The position numbers were made by a program, and so were the translations under genes. Positions 16,274-25,952 of a DNA stretch of 48,215 bases are shown piece by piece. Where the stretch lies: NCBI GenBank assembly GCA_903897855.1, contig CAIUDH010000089.1:1-48215 (forward strand). The letters are read 5' to 3'. The DNA comes from an uncultured Bacteroidota bacterium (GTDB taxonomy: Bacteria > Bacteroidota > Bacteroidia > UKL13-3). Numbering within the stretch: the first letter of the stretch is position 1; each line of letters begins with the position of its first letter. The notes beneath the pieces are model-generated. The model was not told the DNA's origin, searched no databases, and was given only the letters and a program-made list of their open reading frames with translations.

Positions 16274-18886
16274 TTATGCGTCCTCTGCTTCCTTTAAATT
16301 CATAATCTGATCTAAAGCATCCGGAACCACGTCACTGCAAATGGTGATGAAACTTCCCTTTACGGCATTTTTGATGGCATAATCAATGGCTTCGCGTTCC
16401 TTTTGAATGACCACTACTTTTTTGTTGGTATCCACATTATGGATTCCTTTGAGCAGAAGATCAATAATTTCCTGATCACTTTTGCCACGTAAGTTTCTAT
16501 CCTGTCTTATGATGATTTCATCAAAAATTCTAGCTGCTGCTTCACCCAGCAAGATGGTATCTTCATCGCGTCTGTCGCCTACTCCTGCGATGATTCCCAC
16601 TTTAGGTGTCGCATCTATTTTAGCGATAAATTTACCAATGGCATTCAAGCCATGAGTGTTATGAGCGTAGTCCACCAAAACCTTAAAATTCTTAAAGTCG
16701 AACATATTCATTCTTCCAGGCGTTTGAACTGCTGAAGGTATAAATGTTTGCAAGGCGAGCTTTACATCTTCCAGTTTAAAATTATTGATATGTGCGGCGA
16801 GAATCGCCGGCAACACATTGGCGATATTAAACTCTGCTTTACCACCAAAGGTGAGGGGGATATGAGTCACTTTCTCAACTCTAATTTTCCATGTACCTTT
16901 CATAATGGTGACATACCCATTTTCAAAAACTGCTGCCAAGCCTCCCTCCTGGGTATGTTTTGCAATATGATGATTATGCTCATCCATACTGAACAAGGCA
17001 ACCTTACACTTCAGGTCTTTATGCATTTTATACACCAATTCGTCATCGGCGTTTAAGATGGCATAACCGGTAGGAAGCACACTTTCGGGGATGACTGCTT
17101 TTACACGCGCCAGCTGATCTAAGGTGTCGATTCCTTGTAATCCGAGGTGGTCGGCGGCAATGTTTGTGACAATACCAATATTGCAATTGTGAAAACCCAG
17201 TCCTGCACGTAAAATGCCACCTCTTGCACTTTCTAGCACTGCAAAGTCAACGGTAGGATCTTTCAGCACAAACTCTGCCGAAACAGGTCCGGTACAATCG
17301 CCACGCATCATCATCTCGTTTTGAATATAAACCCCATCGGTTGTGGTAAAACCAACTTTATGACCCATATGTTTGAGAATATGAGCAATTAATCGGGTGG
17401 TGGTGGTCTTCCCGTTGGTTCCAGTAACCGCAATAATGGGGATACGGGCACTTACACCAGGAGGATAGAGCATATCAATGACAGGCTCCGCTACATTACG
17501 ACCAAGGCCTTCTGTGGGCTCTAAATGCATACGAAATCCCGGAGCTGCATTTACTTCCAGCACGGAACCTCCGTTTTCGCTAATGGGACTGCTTAAATCG
17601 GGGCCCATGATATCGATACCACAAATATCCAAGCCTATAATCCGTGCAATTCGTTCGCACATAAATACATTACTCGGATGAACGATGTCGGTGATATCGG
17701 TAGCGGTACCACCGGTAGAAATGTTTGCGGTAGGTTTTAACCACAGCTCTAACCCCTTAGGCAAGATGCTCTCTAAGCTAAGCTGCTTTTCGGTTAAAAT
17801 ATCCATGGTGAAATCATCCACCTTTATAGAAGTAAGCACCTTCTCATGTCCATACCCCCGACGAGGGTCTAGATTCACGAGGTCGATGAGTTCCTGAATG
17901 GTATGTTTGCCATCGCCCGTTATCGCTGCCGGGGTGCGTTTTGCCGCAGCAACAAATTTGTAATTTATAACGAGCACACGATGGTCATAACCCGTAATGA
18001 ATTTTTCAACGATGACTTTACGATTGTATTTTTTTGCTGCCTCATACCCTTTTAGTACCTCCTCCCAATTAAGCAAGTTGGTGGTAGCTCCTTTGCCATG
18101 ATTGCCATTGATCGGTTTGGTTACTAACGGGTACCCGATTTTATTCACAGCGGCTTCCAAATCGTCGAGGTCAACACATATCCTTCCCAGTGGAACTGGT
18201 ATTTCGGCGGCCTCTAACAAGTTTTTAGTATCTTCTTTATCGCAGGCTATCTCGACCGCAATACTGCTTGTAGTGCTGGCTACCGTGGCTTGAATGCGTT
18301 TTTGGTTGATGCCATAACCCAACTGTACCAAGGAGGAACGATTTAAACGGATATAAGGAATTTTCCTTTTTATCGCCTCCTCTACAATCGATCCTGTTGA
18401 AGGACCCAAACGGTCATCTTCACGTATTTCCCGGAGTTTCTGGATGTCTTCCGGCAAATTATATTCAGTGCCATCTGTTAATGCCTGCGCAATACGCACG
18501 GCCGAGCGTGCGGCATAGACCCCAGCTTTCTCTTCATAATAGCTGAACACCACATTATAAACCCCTTTAGTGCTCGTTTCTCGCGTACGTCCGAAACCAC
18601 AATCCATGCCTGCTAAAGACTGTATTTCAAGTGCTATATGTTCAATAACATGTCCCATCCAGGTGCCCATTTCAACCCGGTGAAAGAAGCCACCAGGGGC
18701 ATCTTCACTACAGCGATGATCATACATACTTGGAAACATGAGTTTCAATCGCTCTAAAAACCCCTCAATAGAGTTTGTGGGCCGTTCTTCCATCTCTTCC
18801 AAATCGAGACGCATCACAATCAGATGGTGTCGTCTCACGCTCCAGTAGTTTGGGCCTTTCATTACTTTTATGTCGATAATATTCAT
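16274..18886 (-). CDS. cphA: Cyanophycin synthetase
   Basis: Builds cyanophycin, a poly-Asp backbone with Arg side chains, by ATP-dependent addition of Asp and then Arg; the polymer is a nitrogen store. The 870-residue protein has normal CphA length and all three domains. The N-terminal domain (1-160) carries HVIEH at 79-83, the residues I recall for the primer-making hydrolytic site. The ATP-grasp domain (about 215-470) shows KPINGNHGKGATTN and EVNAAPGFRMHLEPTEG. The Mur-ligase-like domain has the P-loop GTNGKTTTTRL at 489-499, SARGGILRAGLGF and DYAHNTHGL. Divergent from cphB over a 309-base gap, so synthesis and breakdown can be regulated separately. Confidence 0.95.
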   Translation of the reverse strand: MNIIDIKVMKGPNYWSVRRHHLIVMRLDLEEMEERPTNSIEGFLERLKLMFPSMYDHRCSEDAPGGFFHRVEMGTWMGHVIEHIALEIQSLAGMDCGFGRTRETSTKGVYNVVFSYYEEKAGVYAARSAVRIAQALTDGTEYNLPEDIQKLREIREDDRLGPSTGSIVEEAIKRKIPYIRLNRSSLVQLGYGINQKRIQATVASTTSSIAVEIACDKEDTKNLLEAAEIPVPLGRICVDLDDLEAAVNKIGYPLVTKPINGNHGKGATTNLLNWEEVLKGYEAAKKYNRKVIVEKFITGYDHRVLVINYKFVAAAKRTPAAITGDGKHTIQELIDLVNLDPRRGYGHEKVLTSIKVDDFTMDILTEKQLSLESILPKGLELWLKPTANISTGGTATDITDIVHPSNVFMCERIARIIGLDICGIDIMGPDLSSPISENGGSVLEVNAAPGFRMHLEPTEGLGRNVAEPVIDMLYPPGVSARIPIIAVTGTNGKTTTTRLIAHILKHMGHKVGFTTTDGVYIQNEMMMRGDCTGPVSAEFVLKDPTVDFAVLESARGGILRAGLGFHNCNIGIVTNIAADHLGLQGIDTLDQLARVKAVIPESVLPTGYAILNADDELVYKMHKDLKCKVALFSMDEHNHHIAKHTQEGGLAAVFENGYVTIMKGTWKIRVEKVTHIPLTFGGKAEFNIANVLPAILAAHINNFKLEDVKLALQTFIPSAVQTPGRMNMFDFKNFKVLVDYAHNTHGLNAIGKFIAKIDATPKVGIIAGVGDRRDEDTILLGEAAARIFDEIIIRQDRNLRGKSDQEIIDLLLKGIHNVDTNKKVVVIQKEREAIDYAIKNAVKGSFITICSDVVPDALDQIMNLKEAEDA

Positions 18887-19195
18887 GATTCAAAGGTTTA
18901 AGCGTGTCGATTGGTTCTGAAATCGAAAGCGTTCAGATTAAAATTATTTCGTGCAAGATAAATAGAAAATGGCGATTGAAACAAAATAGAGGCATTATTC
19001 TACACCAAATTACAAATACTTAGAAACATACCATACGAAAAAATTGCTTTTACACCTCAACAAATGAAGCAGAGAAAGCCTAAAAATAGAACACTGTTGA
19101 AAAGTAGTTCGTCCTTTCACATAAAAATTTATTTGTTTGCGAGTGTTATTTTTCAACTTAGCATTAAGGAATAATTAAATATTTGCATTTCAATA
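18887..19195. promoter_or_regulatory. cphA-cphB divergent intergenic region
   Basis: A 309-base AT-rich gap with no ORF of note. It must hold both promoters, but neither shows an exact TANNTTTG box: the nearest are AATATTTG about 13 bases before cphB (plus strand) and AACCTTTG just before cphA (minus strand), each with one mismatch. This may mean regulated promoters. I see no clear ARG-box-like palindrome by eye. Confidence 0.45.
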
Positions 19196-20059
19196 ATGAT
19201 ACAAGGAATACTCATCCCTGTTGGCGGAGCAGAAGATAAAGGCACTGATTTAGAGGCTGGAATTATAGAACGCAACAGATTAAACTTCATGGAAATTGGC
19301 ATCCTGAAAAATATTGTCAATTTTCTAGATACCGTAGAGGCTCGTATTGAAGTTATCACTACAGCGTCCTCCATTCCTGATGAAGTAGCAGAAAACTATG
19401 TAAGCGCGTTCGAAAAACTTGGATATAAGAATGTAGGTCATTTACGTATTCGCGATCGAAACGACGTGGTAGATCCGGAAAATATTGCGCGGTTGAAAGC
19501 TTGTCAATGCCTCATGTTTAGTGGAGGTAATCAATTACGGCTCTCATCCATTTTCGGCGGCACTGATTTTTTAGATATCCTCTTACAGCGTTACGAAAAC
19601 GAGAAATTTATTATTGCAGGAACCAGTGCCGGTGCCATGGCCATGAGTGCCACCATGATTTACGAGGGCAATGCAGGCAGGGCACATCTGAAAGGCGAAG
19701 TAAAACTTACCGCCGGTTTAGGATTTCTGCCTGGTGTAATCATCGACTCCCATTTTGATAAACGTGGAAGATTTTCTCGACTGGCACAAGCCGTCGCTTC
19801 TAACCCTGGTGCCATTGGCTTGGGTCTTGGTGAGGATACTGGTGTTATTGTACGCCATGGTTGTGAACTTGAAGCCATTGGACGAGGTGCCGTAACCGTA
19901 GTCGACGGACGTAACGTACGCCATAATAATATCGCCGACATCGAAGATCATCAACCCATCAGTGTAGAAGGGCTTATTGTACATATTATGGAAGCCGGCA
20001 ATTGCTATAATGTAAAAACCCGCATGTTCGAATTGTCGAAAAACAAAATTGAACACTAG
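19196..20059 (+). CDS. cphB: Cyanophycinase (peptidase family S51)
   Basis: Exopeptidase cutting cyanophycin into beta-Asp-Arg dipeptides. The 287-residue protein has the S51 fold signatures: IPVGGAEDKG at residues 7-16, FSGGNQLRL (Gln113), the nucleophile Ser144 in GTSAGAMAMS, and DSHFDKRGRFSRL at 184-196 with Asp184, His186, Arg190, Arg192 and Arg195, which line up with substrate-binding residues of the Synechocystis enzyme. One of them, a Gln in Synechocystis, is Ser185 here. No signal peptide, so intracellular as expected for granule turnover. Convergent with the alpha-2-macroglobulin gene (21-base gap). Confidence 0.94.
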   Translation: MIQGILIPVGGAEDKGTDLEAGIIERNRLNFMEIGILKNIVNFLDTVEARIEVITTASSIPDEVAENYVSAFEKLGYKNVGHLRIRDRNDVVDPENIARLKACQCLMFSGGNQLRLSSIFGGTDFLDILLQRYENEKFIIAGTSAGAMAMSATMIYEGNAGRAHLKGEVKLTAGLGFLPGVIIDSHFDKRGRFSRLAQAVASNPGAIGLGLGEDTGVIVRHGCELEAIGRGAVTVVDGRNVRHNNIADIEDHQPISVEGLIVHIMEAGNCYNVKTRMFELSKNKIEH

Positions 20060-20080
20060 AACACGGCCTTCGTAGTTCGA

Positions 20081-23000
20081 CTATTTTACTTCAATCATTT
20101 TAGGCACCTCATTATTTCTTATTTCGGGATAATACATGAGTTCTATTTTAGCCGGTGGCAAATTAAATAGGCCTGTAAATTTCGGTACCACCTGTATAAT
20201 GAAGATGTATTTACCCCGTGGCATGATCGTACAAAAAATGGCAGTTCGGTCGTTATAATACTCGCGATGTGATTCAATACTGTATGATTGTTGTGGCTTG
20301 GCATAATAGCTAAACCCGGCTGGTAAGGGTATTTCCAACATCACATTTTCGGCAGTTTTAAAGGCTTCTACGGTTACTTCAAGGGTGGTAATTTGTCCAG
20401 AGGTAACAATTACGCTATCGTGCTTTTGATTGAGGGTGCTCTTGATCTTGAAATAGGTTTCATCGGGTTGTGGCTTCTCTTCTATTTGTTGCGTGATGAT
20501 ATTCACGAAACTTTCTTGGCCCTGATGAAGGATACGGATGGTATCGTGTGCATGATAGACGCGCGTAAAAGGATACTCATTGGTAGCCAACGTTTTTCCA
20601 TTAATAACAACCTTTCCAAACATCGCAGAATCTTTATGGTGATGGGTCGTCCAATCGTTGAGGTAGAGCGTTATTAAACTGGCACGAGCCAGGGTGTGAC
20701 GTGTAAAATTGTCGCTGCTGAAATACTTTTTCACATTCGGAAGCAGGCTCCTGCCCAAACTGTCTTGACTCAAAATTTCAAATGCTAATAACGTATTGGA
20801 AGCTTGGTCGTATTGATAATTATAGACATTCGTTCCCCAATATAATGCCCCACCTGGCAGGGTACTCGATAAACTCACTACGTCACCAATATGGTATGGT
20901 CTATTTAATTTTTGCATCAATCGTACATACAATAATTTCTGATGCAGTTCTAAGTTCATCGTATCCATCTTTTTCAAAAAGAGTTCATAGGGTAATTTGC
21001 GATCCATCTCTTTCAATAAATTCATTGCTTCCAGTTGTCGATTTAAATCCATGGTAGGAAGTTCCGATTCCATGCGATTGGCCGCGCGTAAATATACGTT
21101 GTTGGAATAGCCCGCGAGTCTTGCTTCATGAAGCGTTTTAACCACATACATCGTAATCCAATAATCTTCATAACCATCCTCCCACCATCCCCAAGTGCCC
21201 TTGTTATTGCGCATCATTTCAAGGCGTTTCATGAGTTGATGAATTTGTTTGTCGCCGGTAAACGGATTGTTCAATACTTTCTGGATGGATTTCTCGGCGA
21301 GCAAAGCACGAAGCTTTGATGTAGTTTGCTCTGTACAACCATAACTGTAATTTTTCAATTCTTCTATCTCCTGACGGAGTTGCTCAATCTCTGAATTGTG
21401 AACATACACCACCGCTTTTGACATCTCCTCTGGCACAACATATTGTACTTGGGTATCGGCAATCATAGGTAGATATGTGCTTCTAGAGATGAGGATTCCT
21501 TTAGGTTTCACAGGAATTACACGTTCCTCTCCATCGGCATAACCATTCTCCATTTTTATGGAGAAGGAAGTGGTGAGGGTGTCAAAAGCTTTGAGTGCAT
21601 GGATCGTGAAAGTATCCACTTTTAATCGATCGACAGATGCCATAAAAGTGCGTTGAAGTATTTGATTTAAGGTGAAATTAATTTTCACCGGTTGCAAATT
21701 CCCAGTATAGTTTATGACTTTCCCCTTCAGAAGCAGCTGGTCGCCTGCTACCATAAAATTAGGCACTGCCATGGCTCCAATGAGTGGTTTATAGGAGCGG
21801 GTAATCATCGTGGTTAATCCACTCTGACGGTTGCCGTTCATGGCTGGCACCATGGTTTTCCAGCTGGTGATATTATCGGGGAACTGCACGGTAAAGTTCG
21901 CTATTCCTTGTTTATTGGTAAGGATATTGGGTACCCAATAACCATAATCACGAAACACATCTCGCACCCTATTAGCCGCCATTTCTTGAGCCATCTCATT
22001 CAATCGTTGTTGCATCTTGTCGGCATTTATTTTTTCAATAGGAGCGCTTGGATCTAGCACTCCATTATTGAGGTACTCGGAACTTACCGCTACCACCTCT
22101 TGGCTACTCCATTGATAACTGGTAGCACCTGCGGCCGTCGCCATCATCACTGGGGCATTACTATAACTATAGGATGATTGTTGGTCGACGCCTTCTATAT
22201 CTTTTGAGGAGTTATTAGACCTTATTCTCTTGGTTCGTGTTTCCCTCTCTGACCTCTGAGTTCCTCCTTCCCCCATAGAAACTTCCATCCGGGCTTCATC
22301 TGCATCGGCATATTCCGCTACACCCCCTTCTCCATATCGAATGCTATCTTCCTGATGTAGCAATCGTACTTTTATGACTTGGTCAATACCTCTATCTAGA
22401 TTTAGATTATAGATTACCTGATACCGGTATCCTTCCACCCGCACCTTCAGCATATAATTTCCTGGAGGTAAAAAATTGATGGCGAAATCGCCGTCTTCAT
22501 TGGTGAGTGCGCCGCCCTTATACACTCCATTGATTTCGGCAATGATAGTGACATAATTAAGTGGCGTATGATATAAAGCATCTTCCACCGTGCCCGAGAT
22601 AGTAGAAACACTATTTCTCGTTCTAATTTGCTTCATCAACTGTGGCCGAATACTTACCGGAGAATCGGTAAAAATGCGTAATGGAATTTTGGTGAGTCGT
22701 TTCACCATCAGCTCATATTCGAAGGTTTGATCGGGGTCGCTTTCCTGAATTTGATTCGCAAATAAAAACAAATGAAACGTTCCATCGGCGGGTAAATACA
22801 AATCTTTTACGATGCACATAGCGGTATCGTTGAGCAACAGTAAGTCATAGGTGCCCGAGTCGGAATAGTTGATATAGCTGTTATACGCGATAATATGTGA
22901 TTTGGACTCATTGGTTTTACTGATAAGCCAGGCACGTTTATAGGGAACATTCTCATGCTTCTGGTAAAGTACCAAAGTATTGCGATTATTATTTGACGGT

Positions 23001-25849
23001 GGCTGATAGTCGCGATAATAAATATAGGGTCGAGGGCGTTGTTTTTTCTCCTTCGCGATGAATCCAATGGATGCGCTGGTATCTATAATCACTCGTTCGG
23101 GATGGATGACAATTTGCTGAAAGGTGTATGTGTTGTAATTGGGGTTGGTGGTATTATCGAAATATAACAAGGCGCTGTTGGTTTTACTATTGAGTGCGAA
23201 AGAGCGAACCTCATTCTTATTCATATAATAAATTTTATTAGGCTCAAAATTAATTTCATGCTCATACAATCCATTGAGTTTAATTCGTAACTCACCTTTA
23301 TCTGGAACACTGAGGGCATAAAAGACATCCTTGTCTATTACCACTTGTTTGAAGGTAGAGATATGATTTCCAAAGAAGCACAGTTGACCGCCTTGATAAA
23401 TTTTTATCGTATCGAATCCTTCATCAATATGAATTAATAGGGTTTGATTAAGGTATTGTGTATACTCTTGGGCCGAAAACATTCCGAAAGGCATGCGGGT
23501 GGTATCCTTCTTACTCACGCTATCCAAATTGAGTCCGAGGATATATTTGGTGCTATCCTGCATTTCGAATTCGCCCATATTTACCAATTCGTCATTGGTG
23601 CGTACTTGCAAATGATGTTTGCCCGGGTAAGTAGAAAAGCTGTATTGTTGAGGAAAACTATTACGCGAATGATACACTATTTGATGATCGATTATAATAC
23701 TGATCACCGTTTGTAGAACATTCTGCCGAAAGGCATACACCGCAAACTCTGGTGCTTTATTGGTGGTTTTAAAAACAAGCTGGGTATGGGCTTGAGTACT
23801 ATAAACCAAAGCATACCAATCATTGCGTTTCAAGTGTAAGGCGTTGACCTGAAAATTACGTAAAGGTAGGTTGGTTGCACAATTATACACTTGAAAGTTA
23901 GGCGAGGTGAAATGCAAAGGCTCATCATTACGTATCAAACCCATATATGGAACATCGGGCAATGGTATTTCTCCAAACTGCGTATTGACACAATAGGAAG
24001 TAAGGTTGATATTATCGGCAGGACGATTCTTGGCATCGGTTAGTTTAATATTTACGTTGACGGTTTGCCCGGGATAAATTTCTTCCGGCTGATCGATGAT
24101 GACATTCAGTTTCTTTTCCTGAAAATGGAATGCTTGGGTACGATAGTTATTTCGGAGTGCACCCTTATAATTATGACCCCAAATAATATAATACGATTCG
24201 GTGCTGGCATCGGCCACTTTGTAATCAAGGAATTCTGATTTGCCTTCGGCTACCTTCTTTTTATTTTTATATATTTCATAATGAACCGGAATTCGCAAAG
24301 GGTTATACAAACTTATGAATACCGAATCGCAGGTTCGCTTCCCCCCCACTGAAATTACACTTTGAATGTCAGGGCAATTAAATTGTGCCACCATAGTATC
24401 GTTGGCATAGAGTTCATACATGATTGCCGCATAATCTATTTTCTGAATGAAGGGTGTTTGGATATTGATTGATTGACGCGTGTAATTTGAGTATACCGAA
24501 ACCAATCTTAGCTTCGCTAAGGCTGGTTTCGATTGATAAAAATAATTGGCGCATACGCTATCCTGTTGTAAGGCTATAGCATAGGTGCGGTTCTTGTTTT
24601 GATATTGGAAAGAGGTGGATCGTGTAATCAGCTCATGGTCTTCATTGGTAAAAGAGGCCTCCACTATAAATTGACCATCGAAATGTGCCATGAGTGTATC
24701 GGGCAGTTCAAGGGTGGTATAGCCCGATGGGTCGAGCTCTTTCTCAAAAATATAGATGCTTTGATACCATTTATTAGGAACGAAAAATTGATTGGTATGA
24801 ACTAACGCCACACTATTGAGTCGCACATTGAACTTCACATAACCATCCATGACCGGTAAATTATTGGCGTCGCGGGCTTTGGCAATGACAACGATTTTTT
24901 GTCCGGGATACACCAAAGCAGAGGCCATCGATAATTCATAAATGTTCTTTTTTAGCTCGTAATTTTCGATATTAAAACCGATTCGTTTTATTTCCTCATT
25001 ACGATCGTTTTTAAAAATGAGGTTATAATTTCTATCGGGGGTAAGGGTATCGCCCAAAACAAACTGCCCAGTATAGGCACTGGCGGTTTTACATTTATAT
25101 TTCCCGATCAGTTTTTCCCGACTATCATAATCATTGCTGAGATACACGGAAATTCTTTCATAGAAATAGCTCCCATTGTCATTCACTAAAAACGCTTTGA
25201 ATTTTAGCGTATCATTTTGCTTGTATTTAGGCTGATTGAGAGCAATATAACCCGGCATAATAGAGGAATGAGAATAGTCGGCATAATGATTGGCCACTTT
25301 GGGAGGGTTATAGTACGTGGGGTTAATAGTCATATAATCGAAACTTCCTCCATATTCAATTTTTACTAAGGTGCCATTCGGTAATTTGGGCAGCTCATAG
25401 GAAGCCATTCCTACACTAAAATGGCAAATTCGTCCATCGAGAAGAGACACCTTTGCATCGTCAATCATCTTTCCTTGAGGGTCTTTTACGAGGATATAGT
25501 TTTTTGAATTCACCCCCCAAATATCCAATCCAAATGGATGACGATGATACGAGTTGAAATAAATTTGGTGATCCAACACATGGCATATGAGGTAAGTGCC
25601 ATAAGGCAATTTCTCGAAATTGAAATTGCTATCTCGCAAGAAACTGTCTACCACAGAATTAAAGATCCATGCGGTATCCAAATTATTTTTCTGAATTAAA
25701 TAACGGAGTTGTGCGGAGTCCAAACGCAGAATATATTTGTAAGAACTCATTAATTTATTTTCCTGAATTTTTTGTGCAGATAAATTTTTCGCAACGAAAA
25801 AAATGAGAGCGAGGAAAAAGTATTTGAGCGATGGTTTGAAGAATTTCAT
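20081..25849 (-). CDS. Thioester-containing alpha-2-macroglobulin family protein
   Basis: A very large exported protein of about 1,922 residues. It starts MKFFKPSLKYFFLALIFFVA with a signal peptidase I site near NLSAQ, so periplasmic and not a lipoprotein; an upstream ATG at 25888 would add 13 residues before the signal. After several MG-type beta domains comes a carboxypeptidase-regulatory-like domain (about 1080-1165, SGTVEDALYHTPLN...DGDFAINFLPPGNY), a low-complexity Ser/Glu/Arg/Tyr-rich stretch (about 1170-1260) that could act as bait, the A2M core (ITSWKTMVPAMNG, near 1333), and the thioester motif GCTEQ with Cys near residue 1505. Family role: trapping proteases that attack the envelope. 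No pbpC partner is adjacent. It follows the isoaspartyl peptidase gene by 103 bases. Confidence 0.9.
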   Translation of the reverse strand: MKFFKPSLKYFFLALIFFVAKNLSAQKIQENKLMSSYKYILRLDSAQLRYLIQKNNLDTAWIFNSVVDSFLRDSNFNFEKLPYGTYLICHVLDHQIYFNSYHRHPFGLDIWGVNSKNYILVKDPQGKMIDDAKVSLLDGRICHFSVGMASYELPKLPNGTLVKIEYGGSFDYMTINPTYYNPPKVANHYADYSHSSIMPGYIALNQPKYKQNDTLKFKAFLVNDNGSYFYERISVYLSNDYDSREKLIGKYKCKTASAYTGQFVLGDTLTPDRNYNLIFKNDRNEEIKRIGFNIENYELKKNIYELSMASALVYPGQKIVVIAKARDANNLPVMDGYVKFNVRLNSVALVHTNQFFVPNKWYQSIYIFEKELDPSGYTTLELPDTLMAHFDGQFIVEASFTNEDHELITRSTSFQYQNKNRTYAIALQQDSVCANYFYQSKPALAKLRLVSVYSNYTRQSINIQTPFIQKIDYAAIMYELYANDTMVAQFNCPDIQSVISVGGKRTCDSVFISLYNPLRIPVHYEIYKNKKKVAEGKSEFLDYKVADASTESYYIIWGHNYKGALRNNYRTQAFHFQEKKLNVIIDQPEEIYPGQTVNVNIKLTDAKNRPADNINLTSYCVNTQFGEIPLPDVPYMGLIRNDEPLHFTSPNFQVYNCATNLPLRNFQVNALHLKRNDWYALVYSTQAHTQLVFKTTNKAPEFAVYAFRQNVLQTVISIIIDHQIVYHSRNSFPQQYSFSTYPGKHHLQVRTNDELVNMGEFEMQDSTKYILGLNLDSVSKKDTTRMPFGMFSAQEYTQYLNQTLLIHIDEGFDTIKIYQGGQLCFFGNHISTFKQVVIDKDVFYALSVPDKGELRIKLNGLYEHEINFEPNKIYYMNKNEVRSFALNSKTNSALLYFDNTTNPNYNTYTFQQIVIHPERVIIDTSASIGFIAKEKKQRPRPYIYYRDYQPPSNNNRNTLVLYQKHENVPYKRAWLISKTNESKSHIIAYNSYINYSDSGTYDLLLLNDTAMCIVKDLYLPADGTFHLFLFANQIQESDPDQTFEYELMVKRLTKIPLRIFTDSPVSIRPQLMKQIRTRNSVSTISGTVEDALYHTPLNYVTIIAEINGVYKGGALTNEDGDFAINFLPPGNYMLKVRVEGYRYQVIYNLNLDRGIDQVIKVRLLHQEDSIRYGEGGVAEYADADEARMEVSMGEGGTQRSERETRTKRIRSNNSSKDIEGVDQQSSYSYSNAPVMMATAAGATSYQWSSQEVVAVSSEYLNNGVLDPSAPIEKINADKMQQRLNEMAQEMAANRVRDVFRDYGYWVPNILTNKQGIANFTVQFPDNITSWKTMVPAMNGNRQSGLTTMITRSYKPLIGAMAVPNFMVAGDQLLLKGKVINYTGNLQPVKINFTLNQILQRTFMASVDRLKVDTFTIHALKAFDTLTTSFSIKMENGYADGEERVIPVKPKGILISRSTYLPMIADTQVQYVVPEEMSKAVVYVHNSEIEQLRQEIEELKNYSYGCTEQTTSKLRALLAEKSIQKVLNNPFTGDKQIHQLMKRLEMMRNNKGTWGWWEDGYEDYWITMYVVKTLHEARLAGYSNNVYLRAANRMESELPTMDLNRQLEAMNLLKEMDRKLPYELFLKKMDTMNLELHQKLLYVRLMQKLNRPYHIGDVVSLSSTLPGGALYWGTNVYNYQYDQASNTLLAFEILSQDSLGRSLLPNVKKYFSSDNFTRHTLARASLITLYLNDWTTHHHKDSAMFGKVVINGKTLATNEYPFTRVYHAHDTIRILHQGQESFVNIITQQIEEKPQPDETYFKIKSTLNQKHDSVIVTSGQITTLEVTVEAFKTAENVMLEIPLPAGFSYYAKPQQSYSIESHREYYNDRTAIFCTIMPRGKYIFIIQVVPKFTGLFNLPPAKIELMYYPEIRNNEVPKMIEVK

Positions 25850-25952
25850 AGGACGAAGGTTGGATTTAAAGAGCCCTTTGGCTTTCAAGAATTATATCGT
25901 TAAAATAATGAGATGCTAAAATCGTGACGATTCCATAAACACGGGGGTATAA

